A stretch of DNA of 64,000 nt, from assembly GCA_965601825.1 (NCBI GenBank), contig OZ271839.1, positions 248,001-312,000 on the forward strand. The letters are read 5' to 3'. Origin of the DNA: HXMU1420-13 sp965601825. GTDB lineage: Bacteria > Bacteroidota > Rhodothermia > Balneolales > Balneolaceae. Made by a program: the position numbers and the translations under genes. Position 1 is the first letter of the stretch, and each line of letters begins with the position of its first letter. This document shows, one piece after another, positions 34,094-42,296 of this stretch. The notes beneath the pieces are model-generated. The model worked only from the letters and a program-made list of their open reading frames with translations, had not been told where the DNA came from and ran no database searches.

Positions 34094-36475
34094 CTAGAAT
34101 CGGACGGTCACTTTAAGGTCATCTATGGCATTCCATTCGAATGGAATTGTAACAGTATTATTTGTTGGATCAACAGAAATTGTGACTTCATCTCCCGGTG
34201 CTTCAACTTCGAAAGTTGAACCTTCTAAATTGTGAATTATCAAATCAATTTGCTTCTCAGATGCCTCATAGTTATCCATTACCATATTTGAGAACACGAT
34301 TCCTATTTCAGATTCCTCATTCATGATGTTCAATACCATAACCTCATATTCATCATTTTGGATAGAGTTATAAGCAATCCCGTCGTCATTATAGATTCTA
34401 AAATTACCGACGTCATTTGATCCGTCGTAGAAATAATGGATCTCTAAATTATTCCCATCATACTCTTTAGTTGTTTGCATCGGTTTTGCCATCGGAATAA
34501 TTGAACCTGCACGAACAAATGTTGGGATGCTTTCCATATTCACATCAACTGTTATAGTCTGACCTCCACTAAATCTTTCACCCGTATTGAAATCATACCA
34601 ATCCGAAGTGTTTGGTAGATAAACTTCTTTTGTTGAAACTCCTGGTTTCATTATTGGTGCCACCAAGAAGCTATTTCCCCACATATAAGCAGCATCATAA
34701 TCATACAACTCAGCATTATCTGGTTCTTCAAAAAACAGTGGTCGCATTAAAGGTCTGCCATTAATATGATTTCTTATAGCCAGGTTATAATTGTAAGGAA
34801 GTAAATTATAACGAAGTTCAATTGCTGCCTTTGCAAGTGCTTTTGTATCGTCATCCCAAAACACTGGTTCGCTTGGAATGGATTCTTCAGCATGAGGACG
34901 GTAAATCGGTTGAAATACGCCATATTGCATCCACCGAACATATAATTCCGGGTCCACATCACCTGGTGTGAATCCACCTAAATCACTATGCATATATGCA
35001 AGACCTTGCATGCCCATCTGCATAGCAATTTCAACTTGTCGACTTAATCCATCCCATGAGCGACTAACATCACCGGACCAAGGAACCAAACCATAACGTT
35101 GAGAACCTGCTGCTCCGGCACGCATCAATACAAAAGGACGATTATCAGGATCATGCTCTAAAAAGGTATTATAAACTAATCTTGCCCAATCATGGCCATA
35201 CGTATTATGAACTTCATCAGCACTCCCTGTTGCATGAATCACATAAGAAGGATGCGCCTCGGGTTCACCCAAATCACCCCAGATTCCTGTTACACCTCGT
35301 TCCAACAATCCGCGATTAATATCCGCAAACCAATTGTAACCTTTCTCACTATATACATCGATGATTCCGCCATCCCCAAAATAAAATTCAAAAGTTGCAG
35401 CTTCACCAGTCGAATCGACAGCAAGAATTTCTTCTTCGAGAGCTTCTTCCCATCGATTAGAAGTTTTCATCACAAATGGTTCTGTAATTAGGATGGTTTC
35501 AATATCCTGATCTCGGAGTTCTCGAATCATCCGATCAGGATCTGGAAATGAATCCTCATAAAATGCAAAGTTTCCTAGTGTGTGTTGAATTTCTTTACCA
35601 AACCAATACAAATCTATGATTACCGCATCAACAGGTATTTCATCCTCTTTGAATTTTTTGATGGTTTCGAGTACTTCTCCTTGCGTGCGATAACCAAATC
35701 TACTAGAGAAATTACCTAATGCCCAACGTGGTAGCATCGCATGACGCCCAGTCAATTGGGTGTAATTATCTATGATATCCAACCAATCATCACCAATTAC
35801 AATTTGATAGGTTTTACGACCGGATATGGTCTCATATTTAATAGTGTTGTTTCCTCTGCTATCCAAATCCAGAAAACCAATGGGTGCATTATCAAAATGT
35901 AGAAGGTATTGATTTGATGAAATCACAATTGGAATCGAATAATTGAGCTGCTCACTATAATTTGAGTAGCCATACTGTGCTTTATTATATAGTGGTAGTC
36001 GATGGCCCCGGCGATCCATTCCTAATGCACGTGAACCTGCACCGTATAAAGCTTCATCTCGAGAAATTTTAAATTCAATGGTCTCAAGGCTATCGACTGC
36101 ATAACCGGCTCTTTCCTGAATTATTGGATCACCATCTCTTGAAAACTGAACCCGGAAAGGACTTTTTCTGACAGTTATATCAATACCGTCAGTATCGATT
36201 GAGATTGTGCTATTTGTTTCAATAGCTGTTCCAACTGGATTTTCAGACAAATCCATCACTACTGCATATGACGAATCAATTATTTCTTCTCCAATCGGTA
36301 CAAAGTGTACTTCAAGAATCTCAGGATTGTAATACTGGAACACATATTTTCCATCTGAAGCTTCTACTTCAAATGAAGTTCCATTATCTGTAAAGCTGAT
36401 AAAATCCCTATTCGAATAATTTGAGCAGTTAACGGATAAGACACCGAAGAGAAGGAAAAATGAGAGTCGATTCAT
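34094..36475 (-). CDS. Glycoside hydrolase family 31, exported
   Basis: 793 residues. Signal FFLLFGVLSVNC, possibly a lipoprotein. N-terminal beta domain with EALYGAGSRALGMDRRG, then the GH31 TIM barrel: LPRWALGNFSSRFGYRTQGEVLE, AVIIDLYWFG, nucleophile Asp401 in GIWGDLGEPEAHP, HDWARLVYNTF, RAGAAGSQRYGLVPWSGDV with acid/base Asp469, HSDLGGFTPGDVDPELYVRW and PIYRPH. A C-terminal beta sandwich follows with LPNTSDWYDFNTG and DDGIAY. Probably an alpha-glucosidase or alpha-xylosidase acting outside the cytoplasm. No carbohydrate operon adjoins it. Confidence 0.93.
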   Translation of the reverse strand: MNRLSFFLLFGVLSVNCSNYSNRDFISFTDNGTSFEVEASDGKYVFQYYNPEILEVHFVPIGEEIIDSSYAVVMDLSENPVGTAIETNSTISIDTDGIDITVRKSPFRVQFSRDGDPIIQERAGYAVDSLETIEFKISRDEALYGAGSRALGMDRRGHRLPLYNKAQYGYSNYSEQLNYSIPIVISSNQYLLHFDNAPIGFLDLDSRGNNTIKYETISGRKTYQIVIGDDWLDIIDNYTQLTGRHAMLPRWALGNFSSRFGYRTQGEVLETIKKFKEDEIPVDAVIIDLYWFGKEIQHTLGNFAFYEDSFPDPDRMIRELRDQDIETILITEPFVMKTSNRWEEALEEEILAVDSTGEAATFEFYFGDGGIIDVYSEKGYNWFADINRGLLERGVTGIWGDLGEPEAHPSYVIHATGSADEVHNTYGHDWARLVYNTFLEHDPDNRPFVLMRAGAAGSQRYGLVPWSGDVSRSWDGLSRQVEIAMQMGMQGLAYMHSDLGGFTPGDVDPELYVRWMQYGVFQPIYRPHAEESIPSEPVFWDDDTKALAKAAIELRYNLLPYNYNLAIRNHINGRPLMRPLFFEEPDNAELYDYDAAYMWGNSFLVAPIMKPGVSTKEVYLPNTSDWYDFNTGERFSGGQTITVDVNMESIPTFVRAGSIIPMAKPMQTTKEYDGNNLEIHYFYDGSNDVGNFRIYNDDGIAYNSIQNDEYEVMVLNIMNEESEIGIVFSNMVMDNYEASEKQIDLIIHNLEGSTFEVEAPGDEVTISVDPTNNTVTIPFEWNAIDDLKVTVRF

Positions 36476-36519
36476 ATGGAAATTGGCTAAAATTCGAAAT
36501 GAATATAAGCCAATAATCC

Positions 36520-36552
36520 TTTGAATTTTGAATTACCGAACTATTATCTTCT
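36520..36552 (+). promoter_or_regulatory. Promoter of the tRNA-Pro gene
   Basis: TTTG (36520-36523), a 21-base spacer, and TATCTTCT (36545-36552) fit the Bacteroidota -33/-7 pattern with two mismatches in the -7 element. The tRNA begins ten bases downstream. Confidence 0.45.
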
Positions 36553-36561
36553 AAAAAAATT

Positions 36562-36635
36562 CGAGGCGTGGCGTAGTCCGGTAGCGCACTCGGCTGGGGG
36601 CCGAGGGGTCGCAGGTTCAAATCCTGTCGCCTCGA
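36562..36635 (+). tRNA. tRNA-Pro (anticodon GGG)
   Basis: Acceptor arms CGAGGCG and CGCCTCG pair fully, with discriminator A36635. D-arm GCGTAGTCCGGTAGCGC; anticodon stem CTCGG/CCGAG around loop CTGGGGG, giving anticodon GGG; T-arm CGCAGGTTCAAATCCTGTC-type with GTTCAAATC. CCA is not encoded. A hairpin terminator follows. Confidence 0.97.
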
Positions 36636-36638
36636 CGA

Positions 36639-36666
36639 AAAAGGCACTCTATTGGAAATGCCTTTT
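36639..36666. terminator. Bidirectional terminator after tRNA-Pro
   Basis: AAAGGCA and TGCCTTT form a 7-bp stem with a 12-base loop and short T-runs on both strands. It can serve the tRNA on the plus strand and the barrel-protein gene ending at 36685 on the minus strand. Confidence 0.65.
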
Positions 36667-36684
36667 ATATTTATTAATTAGCCT

Positions 36685-37605
36685 TTACCTAAAAGCTAAT
36701 CCTAAGTAAAACGAACTTTCGGCTCCTTCTGCAAAAGGCATCTGAAGGCCGGCATGCAAACCAAATCTGTTACTTGCATTTATTTTAATTGGGGTCCAAT
36801 AAGCACCTAATCTCATATAAGCGGAATCTTCCGGGAATGAATCATCTACGGAAACATCAGGAGTATCTCCATAAAAAGTGGTTGTACTGCTAAAATATGC
36901 AACTGTATTCAAGGTACCATATAAGAATAGCTCTTGTTTAATATTGTATTGATAACCGACACCTACATCTAATAAATATGTTTCTGTTGATAGAATCGGA
37001 GATGAAGTACCTGGCCAAATTGCTGCAACTTTACCAGTCACTGTTGCAATAATTCCATGTGAAGCATCAGGATCATCATCTTTATCACTACCTGCCATTG
37101 GTGAAAAGAAGTTTATTGATATTATATCCATAAATAATGCTTCTGGAAGTTCTGAATCATCCGTCCCATAATTCTCAGTATTAGTGAGATCAAAATTGAA
37201 TACACTTCCAACTGTTCTCTTGGTATTTAATGCATTTCTGCTTTCAAAATCAGCATCTCTTTCTGCATTATTTGAACTACTACTTGGATTCTGTTGTGCA
37301 ACTTGTTGCTGATTATCACTTAAAAGTATAGTTGCAGGAAGCGGCTGCTGAACTTGCTGTTGTTCAATCAATGGTGAAAATTCAAATTCATCACCATTTT
37401 CTAGAATTATTTTATAAACATTTGAAACACTTATTGAGAATATTGGTCCATCCAGATTACTGAATGGTCGGTATTTAATAGTCTCTTCTCCTATCTCAAA
37501 TATTTTTACTGTTAGCAGTGAATTGTCCGTTTTAATAAGTCTATCCTGTCCAACACTTAGAATTGGTACCAGTACGATTAAAATTAATAAGCCAAACCTT
37601 CGTAT
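36685..37605 (-). CDS. Exported protein with unusual, non-ATG 5' end
   Basis: The frame is open on the minus strand from 37614, and its first residues read KKIRRFGLLILIVLVPILSVGQ, a good signal peptide, then DRLIKTDNSLLTVKIFEIGEE and VYKIILENGDEFEF, the small beta repeat often found at the N-terminus of Bacteroidota exported proteins. A Gln/Ser-rich linker (about 85-120) leads into a porin-like C-terminal domain ending AGLQMPFAEGAESSFYLGLAFR. No ATG, GTG or TTG exists in frame before 37371, which is far inside the protein. The best guess for the start is ATA at 37605; a mutated start or sequencing error is also possible. The 265 bases upstream hold no gene. Confidence 0.6.
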   Translation of the reverse strand: MRRFGLLILIVLVPILSVGQDRLIKTDNSLLTVKIFEIGEETIKYRPFSNLDGPIFSISVSNVYKIILENGDEFEFSPLIEQQQVQQPLPATILLSDNQQQVAQQNPSSSSNNAERDADFESRNALNTKRTVGSVFNFDLTNTENYGTDDSELPEALFMDIISINFFSPMAGSDKDDDPDASHGIIATVTGKVAAIWPGTSSPILSTETYLLDVGVGYQYNIKQELFLYGTLNTVAYFSSTTTFYGDTPDVSVDDSFPEDSAYMRLGAYWTPIKINASNRFGLHAGLQMPFAEGAESSFYLGLAFR

Positions 37606-37882
37606 TTTTTTATTTTATTATGTTTTTAGATGCCAATAAGTTGATATCTGGGTAAACCAACAAAAATTAAAGTCAAAAGAGGTTTCCTGTTTTAGACCTT
37701 ACCAATCATTAATTTTGAAAAGCGATTGTAATTCAAAATCTACTCACCTCTTCTAAATAACAGTCTTATTTTATTCTGTTGTGATATTCGTTTGATGTAC
37801 CTAGAATATTTCGCGTGTGTAAATAAGGATTGATCTAGTATCAATCAACAACTAATAAAATGGTTTCCACTCGCTGTATCAA

Positions 37883-38350
37883 TTAACTCTTCTCTATCAC
37901 AACAGTATCTCCATTTCTGGTTACTGAGAATTCAGGAAGATCTCTATTAGCCGGACCACTAATTGGCTCGCCACTTAAATTAAAAACTGAATTGTGACAA
38001 GTGCATATAAAACGGTCACCGGGTAATTGCCAATTGTTTGTACAGCTCGCATGTGTACAAACATTGCTGAATGCTCTGATTGTAGCACCATCTACATTTA
38101 CAGCTAGAAATCCACCCGATGCCGAAACAATCATTCCATTCGCATTTTGCAAATCGCTGAATGCAGATGTTGAGATATCAATAGTGACACTATTTCCACT
38201 TAAATCAGAAGTATTTGTATCATTATTATTTTCATCCTGCTGCTCATCAGCTGAAGTTGGACTTGAACAAGATTGTAGATTAATACCAAGTGCTGCGAAA
38301 AGGGCAACTGATCCTGCTTTTTTTAAAAATTCTCTTCTATCTGTATCCAT
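37883..38350 (-). CDS. Stand-alone Rieske [2Fe-2S] protein, Tat-exported
   Basis: 155 residues from the ATG at 38350. Twin-arginine signal DRREFLKKAG, then GINLQSC, which could be a lipidated Cys. An Asp/Asn-rich linker precedes a Rieske domain with both cluster motifs, CTHASC and CTCHNSVF, binding the 2Fe-2S cluster by two Cys and two His, plus the extra Cys pair for the disulfide. Ends LPEFSVTRNGDTVVIEKS. No cytochrome b or oxygenase partner is nearby, so the electron acceptor is unknown. The 289 bases before the next gene are AT-rich and hold the promoter of the plus-strand gene. Confidence 0.92.
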   Translation of the reverse strand: MDTDRREFLKKAGSVALFAALGINLQSCSSPTSADEQQDENNNDTNTSDLSGNSVTIDISTSAFSDLQNANGMIVSASGGFLAVNVDGATIRAFSNVCTHASCTNNWQLPGDRFICTCHNSVFNLSGEPISGPANRDLPEFSVTRNGDTVVIEKS

Positions 38351-38601
38351 AACATTCAATTAGCTTGAAGATTCTCTTTTTCCTTGATGATTTTTTCTAA
38401 TAACTGGCTATCGATTTTGATAACCGGACTGCTGAAATACCGATTTCATCATCGAATAATTCATCTCTCACATACTGATGCAATTATTTCAAAAAAAATT
38501 AAATCACTTTATCTGAATAATTATAAATACTTAGGTGACTTGAATGTGAGATGAGAGAAATAATTTATTAATTAGAGTTTTTTAATATTAGAGAAAATTA
38601 A

Positions 38602-38609
38602 TATATTTG
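38602..38609 (+). promoter_or_regulatory. -7 promoter element of the DUF4402-like gene
   Basis: TATATTTG matches TAnnTTTG exactly, 39 bases before the ATG at 38649. The -33 region is T-rich (38577-38583) but lacks a clear TTTG. Confidence 0.5.
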
Positions 38610-38616
38610 TCTTAAG

Positions 38617-38661
38617 TCAAGAGAGAAAAATTCAAGAGAGAGCCAAAAATGGTCAAGAGAG
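38617..38661 (+). repeat. Three TCAAGAGAG repeats across the leader and start codon
   Basis: Exact copies at 38617-38625, 38632-38640 and 38653-38661 (intervals 15 and 21). The second contains a possible ribosome-binding GAGAG; the third lies within the first codons. They may be targets of an RNA-binding or translational regulator, or chance purine-rich repeats. Confidence 0.5.
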
Positions 38662-39062
38662 CGAGATACATTTACTGGACATTCATCATACTGTTAGCCG
38701 TGAGTAGCGGAGTTTTTGCTCAGAAGTCGGCAACAGCAGTGATGAATGTTTCGGTAACTGTTATTAGTGGAAGCACTATCAGCGAAGTGAATCAAATGGA
38801 AATAAACTTCGATGAGAATGAAGTAAATACCGGTGGATTCGAAATAACAACTCCGAAAAACATGGATACGTTAATAGATAGCGACAATAGTATTGTCCTA
38901 ACTAATCAATTCGGAGAAAGCATAACCATTGATGCTCAAAACAGCATTTTCGAAAATGATTCACAGCAGTCTGTAAACATTGGAGCAAAATTAGACGAAT
39001 CAGTTGCCGGTTTAAGAGGACAATATCAGGGTAATCTAACTACTACTATCGCATATTTTTAA
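38649..39062 (+). CDS. DUF4402-like secreted protein
   Basis: 137 residues with a signal peptide ending SSGVFAQ. The mature protein is beta-rich: ATAVMNVSVTVISGSTISEVNQMEINF, then ESITIDAQNS and a final GQYQGNLTTTIAYF. The layout, with a V-V-sG-s-i strand near the start and a G-Y-G-l-tv-v-Y strand at the end, resembles DUF4402, an immunoglobulin-like pilin- or surface-type domain. It has its own promoter and terminator, suggesting strong regulated expression. Confidence 0.7.
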   Translation: MVKRARYIYWTFIILLAVSSGVFAQKSATAVMNVSVTVISGSTISEVNQMEINFDENEVNTGGFEITTPKNMDTLIDSDNSIVLTNQFGESITIDAQNSIFENDSQQSVNIGAKLDESVAGLRGQYQGNLTTTIAYF

Positions 39063-39089
39063 TTTCACAATATTTATTCTGTACCCTAT

Positions 39090-39123
39090 GCCTCTACTGG
39101 GTGATACCATAGAGGCTTTTTTT
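39090..39123 (+). terminator. Terminator of the DUF4402-like gene
   Basis: GCCTCTA and TAGAGGC form a 7-bp stem around a 13-base loop, followed by seven T. Confidence 0.85.
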
Positions 39124-39242
39124 ATGCCTTTTTTTTGGTCTATTTTAAGAAAAGAGCAATTATCTGATTAGTCATGAACTGAATTCTATGTACCTTCTAA
39201 TCTCATTTCTATTTGATCGTTTAATCACTTTGAGCTCAAATT

Positions 39243-40643
39243 ATGTACAAGAAAATCGGTTTAGCAAAGGAAATAGAATCACCAGAAAATCCAGGCGCAC
39301 TTGAAGAGCGTGTTGCCCTAATCCCATCTGACGTAAAGAAATTAATCGAGCAAGGATCTACTGTTGAAGTAGAAACAGGTGCCGGGGAAAGAGTTCAATT
39401 TTCTGATCAGGAGTATATTGATGCCGGCGCAACAATAGTAGATCATCAGAAGCTGTATCAAGACAAAGATTTGATTGTAAAATTTAAGGGACCTGCAATG
39501 GATAGCATTCCTTTAATGGCTGAAACAACCACAATGTTTTGTATGGCTCATTTTCATTCATTCCCTGAACGAGCTAAACTCCTTGAAGATCATAAAATCA
39601 ATGTGATTGCAATGGAAGATGTGGTTCAGTCTCCAGAAAAACTCCCGAAAGAACTGGTTATGGGCATTATGGCTGCTGATAACTGTGTGGAACAGGACTT
39701 AAGAATTGCGGGTATTGATCAGGATGAGTTTCATGTAATCGGATTCTCAACTCAAATGATTGGTGTGATCAGGAGACTAATGAATCACAGCCCAAAAAGC
39801 TTAATTCTACATCATGTAGATGGAAACATCGACGATCTAGGCGAACTTAATAATCAGATTCGTGTTGTATTCGATTCAACAACAATTAGCGATGCTCCTC
39901 ATTTAATTGAAACGCTTGAGGCCCATAATGTTCGCTATTATGATGTTCATAAATTTGTTGTTGAACATGGCGAAGAAGCTTTAATGTACTACCGCCATGT
40001 AAATCCGGCTCCAAAATTTGGAAAAAGAAAAATTCAGGCACTTCATGAAACGGGCAGAGCAGGTGCCAGATATGGCTTAAAACTGCTACAAGAAGAAAGT
40101 CCTAAAAAAATGCCCCCACAAGATGCAATTGTAACGGTGATGGGATATGGAAATGTTGGAATGGGCGCCATTGATGAGTGTTATCGCGAAGGGGTTAAGA
40201 CCATTCGAATACTCGGAAAATTCCAAACCCAAAAGGATAGAATCGAAGAGTTTATAAAAGATGCGAATGTAATTATTAATGGAGCTGAACAGCCCAAACA
40301 TCTTCGTGGAATTAACTACCTACTTACCCGAGATCATACATCCAATTTGCTTGAAAAAGGTTCCGTTGTCATTGATTTAATAGGTGGCTCAGCCACAAAC
40401 CGTAGTGCTGTAGAAAACGTCATTGAATGCACGTACATGACTGATCCATTTTTTGAAGAAGATGGCATACTGTTCTCAGCACTTTGGGGTTGGCCAATGA
40501 TGGGCTTTATGCGTGAGACTGCAATTAGGTACAGTAGTCAAATAACTGAAATATTACTTGGTGAAGACAACTTGATTTCCGGACTTGACAACCTCGCTCC
40601 AGGTGTTGAAAAAGCATTAGTCTGCGGGCCTTATAAACATTAA
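39243..40643 (+). CDS. Alanine dehydrogenase/PNT-family NAD(P)-dependent oxidoreductase
   Basis: 466 residues. AlaDh/PNT N-terminal domain: GLAKEIESPENPGALEERVALIP, VEVETGAGE, DKDLIVKFKGP. C-terminal nucleotide-binding domain: AIVTVMGYGNVGMGAIDECYREGV (Rossmann GxGxxG), DLIGGSATNR. It is about 90 residues longer than ordinary alanine dehydrogenase, with an insert between the domains (AADNCVEQDLRIAGIDQDEFHVIGF to HYDVHKFVVEHGEEAL), and ends GLDNLAPGVEKALVCGPYKH. Amino-acid substrate uncertain; saccharopine or other opine-like dehydrogenases are alternatives. Confidence 0.75.
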   Translation: MYKKIGLAKEIESPENPGALEERVALIPSDVKKLIEQGSTVEVETGAGERVQFSDQEYIDAGATIVDHQKLYQDKDLIVKFKGPAMDSIPLMAETTTMFCMAHFHSFPERAKLLEDHKINVIAMEDVVQSPEKLPKELVMGIMAADNCVEQDLRIAGIDQDEFHVIGFSTQMIGVIRRLMNHSPKSLILHHVDGNIDDLGELNNQIRVVFDSTTISDAPHLIETLEAHNVRYYDVHKFVVEHGEEALMYYRHVNPAPKFGKRKIQALHETGRAGARYGLKLLQEESPKKMPPQDAIVTVMGYGNVGMGAIDECYREGVKTIRILGKFQTQKDRIEEFIKDANVIINGAEQPKHLRGINYLLTRDHTSNLLEKGSVVIDLIGGSATNRSAVENVIECTYMTDPFFEEDGILFSALWGWPMMGFMRETAIRYSSQITEILLGEDNLISGLDNLAPGVEKALVCGPYKH

Positions 40644-40788
40644 TCCATCTTCTTTTATTTAACTTTAAAAAACCATCTAAACCACAATTAGGCTTTAATA
40701 AGCATTATAATTTTAGGTCTTATATATATTTGTTTATTAATACTTAATTGATTTTCTTCTCTCAAATTTTCAACTAAATGGGTTAAAT

Positions 40789-41043
40789 ATGGCGTGGTTA
40801 ACACGGGATGAGGTAAAAGAAATAGTCTGCGAATGCTTAAGTGAAATAGGAAATTTTGATGGGGATTGCGAAGAGGTATTAATTGCTGAGTTGACTGATC
40901 AATATATAATCGACTTAGGAAATTGTATACAAGATAAATTAAATGATAGAGGCTTCTCAGTAGTTTTAACTGTTGAGCTAATAGAGTCAAAGGAAAAGGT
41001 TTCAGATTTAATTGACTATATCGAGAACAATCAGCAAGAATGA
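40789..41043 (+). CDS. Small acyl-carrier-like protein lacking the usual Ser
   Basis: 84 residues, acidic and helical, without signal: DEVKEIVCECLSEIGNF, AELTDQYIIDLGNCIQDKL, GFSVVLTVELIESKEKVSDLIDYIEN. The helix order and the end (V-DLIDYI) imitate acyl carrier proteins, but the DSL motif that carries phosphopantetheine reads TDQY, so it probably cannot be primed. ACP likeness is inferred from pattern only. Its stop overlaps the next gene by four bases (ATGA), so the two are coupled. Confidence 0.55.
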   Translation: MAWLTRDEVKEIVCECLSEIGNFDGDCEEVLIAELTDQYIIDLGNCIQDKLNDRGFSVVLTVELIESKEKVSDLIDYIENNQQE

Positions 41044-42296
41044 ATTATATGAAAATCCGAATCAGCATAATCTGTTTAGTATTATTGTCAATTATTACCC
41101 ATCAGAAAAGTAATGCCCAAATAAATGCTAATGCACCTCAAGTAACTTTTGCAGTATCAAACTTGAATGGGACAACTGGAGAAAAACCTACTTTACAAAT
41201 TAACCTTGATTTTTCGAATGATCTTGGCAGCTTACGTTTTGCTCAGGGTCAAAAAGATAAATTACATGGTCTCGATGCAAAGTTCTTCTATGATGCAGCT
41301 GTTACACCACAATCATTAAGAGTTAAAGAAAGAAAACTTGGGCAAAGGTCAGTATCATTAGTATTTGAAATTAAATCACATAGTGATGTTAAATGGCTTT
41401 ATGAAAACGAAAGATCATATGAATTACACTTAGCTAAAAATTTAACTTTAAACTTAGATGATGGCAGAACTTTCATAATTAGTAGTAATACAATCAATGA
41501 TATAGGAATCAAAACATTTGAATTAAATGAAACTCAAAAAGATCAATTGCTTAACGGGTTAAATGGATTTAAATCTATTTATTACGATAAATTTGATTTA
41601 GGTTGGAGAGAGTCTACATCAGATACTACAGCAAGTGAAAATTATCTAGAATTCGCCAAATCAATTAATATTGGTAGTTTAACGAATAATACTAATCTGT
41701 TTATAGAATTTGAAGGTTTTCTATCAACAGATATAAACGATGTTGCTTCTTATCTACAGGTTTCGCCACTATACCTTAGGTTTGGTAAAGATAAAAAATG
41801 GCATATAAATGCTTCATACCAAACTAGTGCAAACCTTGATGAACAGCGAGCAATTGGCAGAATTTCCTGGAGAGGAATAATTGATAGCCCCTTTGATAAG
41901 CTTGCCGCAAATTTATCTACAGGTACCAATAGAATTCGTTTAAAGCCTTATTTAAATGTTGGTGTTTCAGCTATGTATTTTACTGAATCACTTGACCCGG
42001 AAATTCAAGAAGGTTACTTCATTGAGCCCTTCCTGAGTTTCTTGTATATCATTCCAATAGCAGACAAGTATACTGCAAGACTTGATACCTATGCATACTG
42101 GAGATCTACACGAGACGATTTTAACCTTTTAACTGAAAACCTCAATTGGCAGGGCACTATCCAACTTGAATATGGCATTGGTAGTAACGCTCAATTAGTT
42201 GGAAAATACTCATACGGAACTTTTGGGCTGACCAATGAAACTAATAACCGCTTAATGTTTGGTTTCGCTACCGAATTATTTAAGAACTTAGACTAA
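41040..42296 (+). CDS. Exported protein with C-terminal outer-membrane barrel
   Basis: 418 residues. Signal peptide IRISIICLVLLSIITHQKSNAQ. Residues of about 40-150 look like a soluble beta domain; from about 185 amphipathic strands recur (NTNLFIEFEGFLS, WHINASYQTSANL, IRLKPYLNVGVSAMYF, TARLDTYAYWRS, AQLVGKYSYG, RLMFGFATELF). No family recognised. Coupled to the ACP-like gene; ATG at 41049 is an alternative start. Stop codons of this gene and the convergent epimerase-like gene overlap at 42293-42296. Confidence 0.65.
   Translation: MNYMKIRISIICLVLLSIITHQKSNAQINANAPQVTFAVSNLNGTTGEKPTLQINLDFSNDLGSLRFAQGQKDKLHGLDAKFFYDAAVTPQSLRVKERKLGQRSVSLVFEIKSHSDVKWLYENERSYELHLAKNLTLNLDDGRTFIISSNTINDIGIKTFELNETQKDQLLNGLNGFKSIYYDKFDLGWRESTSDTTASENYLEFAKSINIGSLTNNTNLFIEFEGFLSTDINDVASYLQVSPLYLRFGKDKKWHINASYQTSANLDEQRAIGRISWRGIIDSPFDKLAANLSTGTNRIRLKPYLNVGVSAMYFTESLDPEIQEGYFIEPFLSFLYIIPIADKYTARLDTYAYWRSTRDDFNLLTENLNWQGTIQLEYGIGSNAQLVGKYSYGTFGLTNETNNRLMFGFATELFKNLD

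Noticed and set aside
38617..38661. CRISPR-like array
   Set aside because: Only three 9-bp repeats at unequal spacing, partly within a coding sequence, and no cas genes.
40688..40990. Minus-strand open frame across the ACP-like gene
   Set aside because: Antisense to a better-supported gene, with a Leu/His-rich composition typical of shadows.
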